Of a stretch of 38,596 nt of DNA, positions 32,518 to 38,596 are shown piece by piece (positions within the stretch are counted from its first letter, which is position 1; each line of letters begins with the position of its first letter). The notes beneath the pieces are model-generated. The model was given only the letters and a program-made list of their open reading frames with translations. It was not told the DNA's origin and searched no databases. This DNA is from BD1-7 clade bacterium (GTDB lineage Bacteria > Pseudomonadota > Gammaproteobacteria > Pseudomonadales > DT-91), in the NCBI GenBank assembly GCA_902705865.1, contig CACSIO010000062.1, forward strand, positions 78,797 to 117,392. The letters are read 5' to 3'. The translations under genes were made by a program, and so were the position numbers.

Positions 32518-32997
32518 GTGAAACGCCGCCCCTTGATACTGATCACTCTGATCATCAGCCATATGCTGGTGAATGTAGTGTGGGCGTCTTCGCACAAAGG
32601 TGTGGATGTCGAGGATCCGAATAATATGCCGCATCTGCATTTCTATTCGCACGGTCATGACCACCCGATATCAAACAATACAGATACACATGATGACAGT
32701 GGATTGCATTTGCTGATTAGCATTTTAGCGCCCGATTACCATTCGAGTGCAGCAGATATCGACCATACCAATCTCACTGATATTGGGATGATCGAAGAAA
32801 CCAATGAGCCGGCCGATAACGCCAGCGTATCCGGCGGCCACGATCACACTAAAGAACCGCATATCTGCCTCGTGTTCCAGGTTTCTAACCTATTTAGCCT
32901 GGCTCCAATGCCCATCCAAACGACTAAACCCGCCGGCAGCAGCTGGCAATCGGTTACTTTCAGCCTGACACCGCCCGTTCCTCCACCGCTCGCCTAA
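32518..32997 (+). CDS. His-rich exported protein upstream of czcCBA (CzcI-like)
   Basis: The 159-residue product starts with GTG and a clear signal peptide (LILITLIISHMLVNVVWA core). A mature chain with clustered histidines follows (HLHFYSHGHDHP, residues 39-50; GGHDHTKEPH at about 107-116), well suited to binding Zn, Co, Ni or Cu. It ends in a Pro-rich tail (TPPVPPPLA). Small periplasmic proteins of this style (CzcI and similar) precede czcCBA operons and are thought to tune induction or buffer metal. The likeness is in position, size and composition rather than a clear alignment. There is 81 bp between its stop and the tolC-like gene, so it may be the first gene of the efflux operon. A later ATG (32563) would remove most of the signal. 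Confidence 0.7.
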   Translation: MKRRPLILITLIISHMLVNVVWASSHKGVDVEDPNNMPHLHFYSHGHDHPISNNTDTHDDSGLHLLISILAPDYHSSAADIDHTNLTDIGMIEETNEPADNASVSGGHDHTKEPHICLVFQVSNLFSLAPMPIQTTKPAGSSWQSVTFSLTPPVPPPLA

Positions 32998-33078
32998 TCT
33001 TTCTCAAAACTGTTAACCCTTTTTTGGGCATTGCTGACAACTATCATCAGTAATGCGTAACCCTATGGGAGAGATTCT

Positions 33079-34419
33079 ATGTGGATTAAAAACCCATCGG
33101 TGTGTATCAAAATAACAGATGCTATCAAACACCGATTTATCAGCGGCTTGCTATGCCTGCTGATAGCCGCCCCTTTGAGTGCACAGGCACAAAATGCGGC
33201 CCCTGCAACGTCCGAGACCAGTAGCATTAATTTGGCCTGGGCAATCAAACAGACGCTGCTAAAAAACCCAACCCTAAGTGAATACCCGTACCACTTTCGT
33301 GCACGCGAGGCGGATGTTATCCAAGCGGATATTGGCCCACAGCTGTTGCTTGATGTTGTTGTCGACAACTCTCTTGGCACCGGTGAAAAGCGCCGGCTCG
33401 ACGATGCTGAAACAACGATTTTATTCAGCCAGCAAATCGAACTTGGCGACAAACGCCAGCGCCGAGTCTCACTCGCTCGCGCCAGCGTTAACCGCTTGCA
33501 GGCCGACTACGAAATCGTGCGCCTAGACACCCTCGCTGAAACAACTCGCCGCTACTACGAAGTGTTGCGACTGCAAGCTCTGCAAACGTGGAATAGCCGT
33601 CGAATTAGCAAGGAGCGCGATGCCCTCGACATTATCGAGCGGCGAGCTAAAGCCGGAGCTGTTGGGCAAGCCGATGTGTCAAAAATGCGTCTGCAATTAG
33701 AACGCTCCATCGCTCGTCAGACGGTTCAAACCGGTGAATTGAGCAATGCACGGCTAGCGCTGTCGAGCATGTGGAATGCTCAATCTGAGTTTGACACCGT
33801 ATTAGGTGATCTCACAACCCTGCCAGCCTTGCCTGATGCCGAGCAAATCACCGCCAGCGTGAATGAAACACCTGAGTTTATTCGTTTGCGTATGCAGCAA
33901 CAGGAAGCCCTTGCCAACCTTAATCTGCAAACCGCTAACAGCGATCCAAACGTCACCATCAAGGCTGGAGTGCAGCATTTTCAAGCCACCAATGACGTGG
34001 GTTTGGCTTTTGGGTTTTCGATGCCTTTACAAGTCGAAAACCCGAACCGTGGGCGACTCGCCGTGGCACGAGCCGAATTGGATCTAGCCATGGCACGCGA
34101 AGGCTTTGGTCTTGAGCAATTGCGCCTGAGTTTGCTGAAACTACTCGATACATTGGATTACCAAGCGCAGCACGCGGATAACTTGCAGCGCAAACTACTC
34201 CCCGTTGCCAACACCCTACTAAGCGACGTTCAGCGTGGCTACGAACGTGGCCGCTATGGCGTACTTCAGCTCGTCGATGCGCAAAACGAATTATTCAACG
34301 TCAAACGCGAAATGATCGAAACCCAAATTCTGATTTATTCCTACCTGCTTGAGATGGAACGCATCACAGGCGACAGCATGATACCCCCCCTCAATACTGC
34401 AGGTACAGGAGCACAATAA
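33079..34419 (+). CDS. czcC: TolC-family outer-membrane channel, CzcC-like
   Basis: The 446-residue protein is the outer-membrane duct of a heavy-metal RND efflux complex. A signal peptide (GLLCLLIAAPLSAQA core, residues 22-37) is preceded by an unusually long about 20-residue basic n-region. Two OEP repeats follow (LAWAIKQTLLKNPTL and NLDLAMAREGF-type helices), with long amphipathic helices such as RRYYEVLRLQALQTWNSRRISKERDAL (partial: YEVLRLQALQTWNSRR). GRYGVLQLVDAQNELFNVKREMIE (partial: GVLQLVDAQNELFNVK) is the typical C-terminal helix. GGAGAG lies 7 bases before the ATG. Its stop TAA overlaps the ATG of the adaptor gene (TAATG). The assignment to Czc rather than Cus rests on the RND pump two genes downstream. 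Confidence 0.9.
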   Translation: MWIKNPSVCIKITDAIKHRFISGLLCLLIAAPLSAQAQNAAPATSETSSINLAWAIKQTLLKNPTLSEYPYHFRAREADVIQADIGPQLLLDVVVDNSLGTGEKRRLDDAETTILFSQQIELGDKRQRRVSLARASVNRLQADYEIVRLDTLAETTRRYYEVLRLQALQTWNSRRISKERDALDIIERRAKAGAVGQADVSKMRLQLERSIARQTVQTGELSNARLALSSMWNAQSEFDTVLGDLTTLPALPDAEQITASVNETPEFIRLRMQQQEALANLNLQTANSDPNVTIKAGVQHFQATNDVGLAFGFSMPLQVENPNRGRLAVARAELDLAMAREGFGLEQLRLSLLKLLDTLDYQAQHADNLQRKLLPVANTLLSDVQRGYERGRYGVLQLVDAQNELFNVKREMIETQILIYSYLLEMERITGDSMIPPLNTAGTGAQ

Positions 34420-35690
34420 TGTTACCCAAAACCCTAAGAGTTTTTGTAAAACCCACCGCCTGCACACTGATCAGCTTGGCAGCAGCAGTCGCTATTTTAC
34501 CCTCAACGTCTTTAGCCAGCGGCGGCCATGCACACGACGTTGTAGACGCACACGCCCATGAAGAACGCCCCAAAGGTCCGCATGGCGGCACCATGGTGCA
34601 GGAAGGTGACTACGCCGTTGAAGTCACTATCTTTGAAACCGGTATTCCACCAGAAATGCGTCTCTATCTGTATAAAAACGGAGAACCGTTAGCCCCGGCG
34701 GCAGCCGAGGTTGGTGTTGAATTGGTGCGACTGGGTGGCGATATCGATGAGTTAACCTTTATTCCTGAACAGGACTATTTAGTCAGTCAGCAGAGTGTCG
34801 CAGAGCCCCACTCTTATGATGTGGATATTCATGCAAGCTTCGGCAACGACCAGCTGAACCAACATTATGAGAGCCATGAAGGTCGCACAGAATTATCACA
34901 ACGCATCATTGATAAAGCCGGCATTAAAACCGCAAAAGCCGGCCCAGCAACTCTCGTATTTAGTGAAGAGCTGTTTGGCGTTATCGCCGCACCGGAAGAC
35001 AAAGTATTCCGCATCAATGCTCCTTACGCGGGTATTGTTTCAGACATTACCGTCAATGTGGGCGACACCGTCAAAAAAGGCCAGCTACTGGCACGCGTTC
35101 GAAATACCGACACGCTGCAAAACTACAACATCAAAAGCCCGGTAAACGGCGAAGTAACCATGCGCCGCGCCAATCCCGGCGATCGCGCCCAAACCGACAT
35201 GTTGCTTGAAGTGACTAGCCTGGATCAAGTCTGGGTAGAGATGTCTGCCTTCCCCGAACATATCGAAAAACTGGCGCCAGGCATGAAGGTCACCGTATCC
35301 GATATGCACAAACATGAGCAGGCAATTGGCAAAATCGAATACGTGGCGCCGGTAATGACAGGCGGCCATATTGCCCGCGCACGGGCGGTAATCGATAACA
35401 GTGAAGGCCATTGGCGCCCTGGCATGCATATCAAAGCGCGCATTGATATTGGCAGCAAACAAGTTCCGTTAGCGGTTAAAAACGATGCAATTCAATCATT
35501 TCGTGAAATGCCTGTGGTGTTTGGCCGCTTTGGCGACACCTTTGAAGTTCGCATGATCGCGTCCGGCGAAACAGACGGCGTCTATACCGAGGTGTTAGGA
35601 GGCTTAAAACCCGGCACGGAATACGCAACTGACAACAGTTTTATCATCAAAGCTGACGTGCTGAAAAGCGGCGCCAGCCACGATCACTAA
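34419..35690 (+). CDS. czcB: RND periplasmic adaptor (membrane-fusion protein), CzcB-like
   Basis: The 423-residue adaptor links the RND pump to the outer-membrane channel. A signal peptide ([15 protein letters not shown]) is followed by a His-rich start ([15 protein letters not shown]) and an additional N-terminal beta domain ([21 protein letters not shown], partial: [14 protein letters not shown]) typical of CzcB-type heavy-metal adaptors. The lipoyl halves are [22 protein letters not shown] (partial: [15 protein letters not shown]) and [20 protein letters not shown] (partial: [12 protein letters not shown]). They are joined by a very short hairpin, as in metal adaptors. The beta-barrel domain follows ([21 protein letters not shown]). 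The last residues are HDH. It overlaps czcC by one base, and its stop is 14 bp before czcA. Confidence 0.92.
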   Translation: MLPKTLRVFVKPTACTLISLAAAVAILPSTSLASGGHAHDVVDAHAHEERPKGPHGGTMVQEGDYAVEVTIFETGIPPEMRLYLYKNGEPLAPAAAEVGVELVRLGGDIDELTFIPEQDYLVSQQSVAEPHSYDVDIHASFGNDQLNQHYESHEGRTELSQRIIDKAGIKTAKAGPATLVFSEELFGVIAAPEDKVFRINAPYAGIVSDITVNVGDTVKKGQLLARVRNTDTLQNYNIKSPVNGEVTMRRANPGDRAQTDMLLEVTSLDQVWVEMSAFPEHIEKLAPGMKVTVSDMHKHEQAIGKIEYVAPVMTGGHIARARAVIDNSEGHWRPGMHIKARIDIGSKQVPLAVKNDAIQSFREMPVVFGRFGDTFEVRMIASGETDGVYTEVLGGLKPGTEYATDNSFIIKADVLKSGASHDH

Positions 35691-35704
35691 GCGAGGAGAT
35701 ACCC

Positions 35705-38596
35705 ATGAAAGATGTATTCACCCGCTTTATGGTTGAAAAGCGATGGTTAGTCGTGGCCGTGACGCTATTTATTGCCGGCCTTGGCATCTATAACGCCAGC
35801 CGCTTGCCCATTGATGCAGTACCCGACATTACCAATGTTCAAGTACAGATCAATACGGAAGCCCCCGGGTATTCGCCATTAGAATCCGAACAACGGATTA
35901 CCTATGTGGTAGAAAACGCCATGGCCGGTTTGCCCCGCTTGGATTACACCCGGTCGCTATCGCGCTACGGCTTATCGCAGATAACCGTTATTTTCGAAGA
36001 AGGCACCGATATCTACTGGGCTCGTCAGCAAATCAGCGAACGCTTACAAGGTATTCGATCCGATTTACCACCGGGGCTTGAACCCGAACTCGGGCCGATT
36101 GCCAGCGGGCTTGGAGAGATTGTTACCTATGCCGTTAAAGCTGAACCTGGTGCAACAAAGCCGGATGGCACTCCCTACAGCGCTGAAGACTTGCGAACAA
36201 TTCAAGATTGGATTATTCGCCCACAGCTCGTGAAAGTACCCGGCATTACCGAGATCAATAGCATCGGCGGTTTTGAGCGGCAATTTCAGGTTGCCCCCAA
36301 TCCCGGAAAAATGCTTGCGTATAAAGTCACGATGCAGGATGTGATCACCGCTCTGCAACGTAACAACCTCAATTCCGGTGCGGGCTATCTTGAACGCAAC
36401 GGAGAACAGTGGTTAGTGCGCTCGCCGGGGCAGTTGGAAACACTCGAAGACATCGGCAATGTGGTCATCGCTAAGCGTGATGATGCACCTGTGCGTATCA
36501 AAGATATTGGCGACGTCAAATTCGGCAAAGAGTTACGCACCGGTGCTGCGACCAAAGACGGTCGGGAAGTCGTCCTCGGCACCGCATTTATGTTGCTCGG
36601 TGAAAACAGCCGGACGGTAGCCAGAGCCGTTGCAGATGAACTGGAACGCGTCAACTTGAGCTTGCCTGACGGCGTTATCGCAGAAACACTCTACAACCGA
36701 ACAACGCTCGTCGATAAAACACTTGAGACCGTGCGAAACAACCTGCTCGAAGGCGCAGTGCTGGTAATCGCCGTTTTGTTTGCCATTCTGGGTAACTTTC
36801 GGGCAGCCCTGATTGTCGCCATGATTATTCCATTGAGCATGTTATTTGCTGTTACCGGCATGGTGAGTAATCGGGTTTCCGGTAACCTGATGAGTCTCGG
36901 AGCAATCGATTTTGGCTTGATTGTTGATGGTGCCGTCATCGTCGTTGAAAACTGTTTGCGACGATTGGGTATCGCACAGGAAAAAAACGGCGGCAAGCTG
37001 GATTTACAAGCGCGCCTGAAAGTCGTTGCCGAAGCCACCAGCGAAGTGTTTCGCCCTGCGGTGTTTGGCGTCACCATCATCATGCTGGTGTATCTGCCAT
37101 TATTCGCACTGAACGGCGTCGAAGGCAAAATGTTCCACCCGATGGCCTTCACCGTTGTTGTTGCTTTAGCCGGGGCACTGTTGTTCTCGGTAACATTTTT
37201 ACCTGCTGCCGTTGCGATTTTCATGACCGGTAAAATCAGCGAAAAAGAAAACTGGCTAATGGCTAAAGCCCGAATCGGCTACCGTCCATTCCTGAATTTT
37301 GCAGTCAAGCAGCCCGTCGTTATCGTCACTGTGGCGCTAGCTCTGGTTATTGGTTGTTTTGTTCAGGCAGGTCGCCTTGGCAGTGAATTTTTGCCGCAGC
37401 TGGATGAAAACGACTTGGCTGTGCATGCGCTACGCATTCCCGGCACCAGCCTCACCCAAGCGATAGAAATGCAGATGCTACTGGAGGCCACGATTGCTGA
37501 GTTCGACGAGGTGAAACATGTTTTCGCCAAGATCGGCACACCGGAAGTCGCCACCGACCCGATGCCGCCCAATGTCGCGGATACCTTCATTATTATAAAG
37601 CCACGCGATCAATGGCCAGACCCCAGCAAAACCAAAGCGGAGTTTGTTGAGGAGATGCGCACAGCGGTTGAAGCCCTTCCCGGCAATAACTACGAGTTCA
37701 CCCAACCGATCGAAATGCGGTTTAACGAACTCATCGCCGGTGTTCGGTCAGACGTTGCTGTACGCATCTATGGTGATGACCTAGATGTGCTCAAAACACT
37801 GGGCAAACAGGCGGAGAAAATCCTCGCCACCGTACCCGGTGCTGTTGATGTACGCACAGAGCAAATGTCGGGCCTACCGATGATTTCAGTTGAACCAGAC
37901 AGAGACCACCTAGCACTGCTCGGCCTGAGCGTTGCAGATGTTCAAGAAACGTTAAATACAGCCATCGCCGGCGCCGAAACCGGTCTGATTTACGAAGGTG
38001 ATCGTCGCTTCAAACTATTTGTTCGGATGGATGAGTCCGTCGCCAGTGACCCCAAATCACTGTCGCAGATTCCGATCTTAATGAATGAAGAAACCAACCC
38101 CGAACTTGCCTATGTGCCGCTCGGTGAAGTGGCTGACATCATCGAAGTTCAGGGCCCGAATCAAGTGAACCGCGAGAGCGGCAAACGCAATATCGTCGTG
38201 ACTGCCAATGTCGAAGGCCGTGATCTCGGGTCGTTTATTGTCGACCTGCAGAACCGTGTCGATACCACGCTGGATGTTCCTACCGGCTATTGGATTGGCT
38301 ACGGAGGTACTTTTGAGCAACTGCAATCGGCCAGCAAACGGCTAACGCTGGTAGTACCGGTAACATTGTTGGTCATCCTCGCCCTGCTCTACAGTGCATT
38401 CGGTTCCGTTCGCGATGCCATGATCGTATTTACCGGCGTCCCTTTGGCAATGACCGGCGGCATACTCGCACTCACGCTGCGGGATATGCCATTTTCTATC
38501 TCTGCCGGTGTTGGCTTTATCGCCCTCTCCGGTGTCGCGGTGCTTGATGGCGTCGTGATGTTGTCGTTCATCCAGGAACTCAGAGAAAAAGGCCAG
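35705..38596 (+). CDS. czcA: Heavy-metal RND efflux pump CzcA (partial at window end)
   Basis: The frame is open for 964 codons and runs off the window; full members have about 1030-1060 residues. It starts [17 protein letters not shown] with a GAGGAG ribosome site. Helix 4 contains [18 protein letters not shown], with D402, D408 and E415 at exactly the numbers of the proton-relay residues of Cupriavidus CzcA. This motif is the HME1-type signature for Co/Zn/Cd export and differs from the Cu/Ag (CusA) type. [17 protein letters not shown] and the porter region [31 protein letters not shown] (partial: [17 protein letters not shown]) are conserved. The pump uses proton influx to export divalent cations through CzcB and CzcC. 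Internal sequence shows no frameshift. Confidence 0.94.
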   Translation, partial: MKDVFTRFMVEKRWLVVAVTLFIAGLGIYNASRLPIDAVPDITNVQVQINTEAPGYSPLESEQRITYVVENAMAGLPRLDYTRSLSRYGLSQITVIFEEGTDIYWARQQISERLQGIRSDLPPGLEPELGPIASGLGEIVTYAVKAEPGATKPDGTPYSAEDLRTIQDWIIRPQLVKVPGITEINSIGGFERQFQVAPNPGKMLAYKVTMQDVITALQRNNLNSGAGYLERNGEQWLVRSPGQLETLEDIGNVVIAKRDDAPVRIKDIGDVKFGKELRTGAATKDGREVVLGTAFMLLGENSRTVARAVADELERVNLSLPDGVIAETLYNRTTLVDKTLETVRNNLLEGAVLVIAVLFAILGNFRAALIVAMIIPLSMLFAVTGMVSNRVSGNLMSLGAIDFGLIVDGAVIVVENCLRRLGIAQEKNGGKLDLQARLKVVAEATSEVFRPAVFGVTIIMLVYLPLFALNGVEGKMFHPMAFTVVVALAGALLFSVTFLPAAVAIFMTGKISEKENWLMAKARIGYRPFLNFAVKQPVVIVTVALALVIGCFVQAGRLGSEFLPQLDENDLAVHALRIPGTSLTQAIEMQMLLEATIAEFDEVKHVFAKIGTPEVATDPMPPNVADTFIIIKPRDQWPDPSKTKAEFVEEMRTAVEALPGNNYEFTQPIEMRFNELIAGVRSDVAVRIYGDDLDVLKTLGKQAEKILATVPGAVDVRTEQMSGLPMISVEPDRDHLALLGLSVADVQETLNTAIAGAETGLIYEGDRRFKLFVRMDESVASDPKSLSQIPILMNEETNPELAYVPLGEVADIIEVQGPNQVNRESGKRNIVVTANVEGRDLGSFIVDLQNRVDTTLDVPTGYWIGYGGTFEQLQSASKRLTLVVPVTLLVILALLYSAFGSVRDAMIVFTGVPLAMTGGILALTLRDMPFSISAGVGFIALSGVAVLDGVVMLSFIQELREKGQ

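Overview
The window reads as chromosome of a free-living, probably marine, gammaproteobacterium. The evidence is AceK, RimO, an FKBP with an N-terminal membrane anchor, a class I photolyase, a Czc-type RND efflux operon and moderate GC with dense, mostly single-gene transcription units. A eukaryotic-type HisA, a class I cholesterol-oxidase-like enzyme and an LLM/F420-type flavin oxidoreductase point to an environmental lineage, perhaps related to Spongiibacteraceae/Cellvibrionales; that placement is inference. I see no tRNA, rRNA, CRISPR array, IS element or phage gene.

Layout. 1-2.5 kb: secreted cupin (+), GNAT acetyltransferase (-) and HSL-type alpha/beta hydrolase (-). 2.9-4.7 kb: a two-gene operon of an outer-membrane porin-like protein and a short PstS-like periplasmic protein, closed by a terminator. 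4.8-10.1 kb: MATE exporter (-), PPK2 polyphosphate kinase (+), Tat-exported GMC/cholesterol-oxidase-like enzyme (+) and a TRM11-like methyltransferase (+). 10.2-14.2 kb, all minus: a membrane protein with DKNYY repeats, an NAD-dependent epimerase/3beta-HSD-like enzyme and an acyl-CoA ligase. 14.7-18.9 kb, all plus: peroxiredoxin, Dps, LLM oxidoreductase and AceK. 19.1-22.3 kb: a 44-residue secreted peptide, a hairpin-rich intergenic region, rimO and a eukaryotic-type hisA. 22.4-28.4 kb: two large paralogous outer-membrane lipoproteins (-). 28.7-32.4 kb: an exported orphan, a coiled-coil membrane protein with an FKBP isomerase (-), and a photolyase overlapping a DUF3429 protein (+). 32.5 kb to the end: a His-rich exported protein followed by czcCBA, with czcA cut by the window edge.

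Functional themes are lipid/steroid-like catabolism (cholesterol-oxidase-like enzyme, acyl-CoA ligase, 3beta-HSD-like enzyme, LLM flavoprotein, esterase), oxidative and UV stress (peroxiredoxin, Dps, photolyase) and divalent metal efflux. The most notable candidate for something little described is the tandem pair of large lipoproteins. Their central and C-terminal parts resemble by eye the two-domain BPI/CETP (TULIP) lipid-binding fold, and one copy also carries thrombospondin type-3 calcium repeats and a ricin-type lectin tail.
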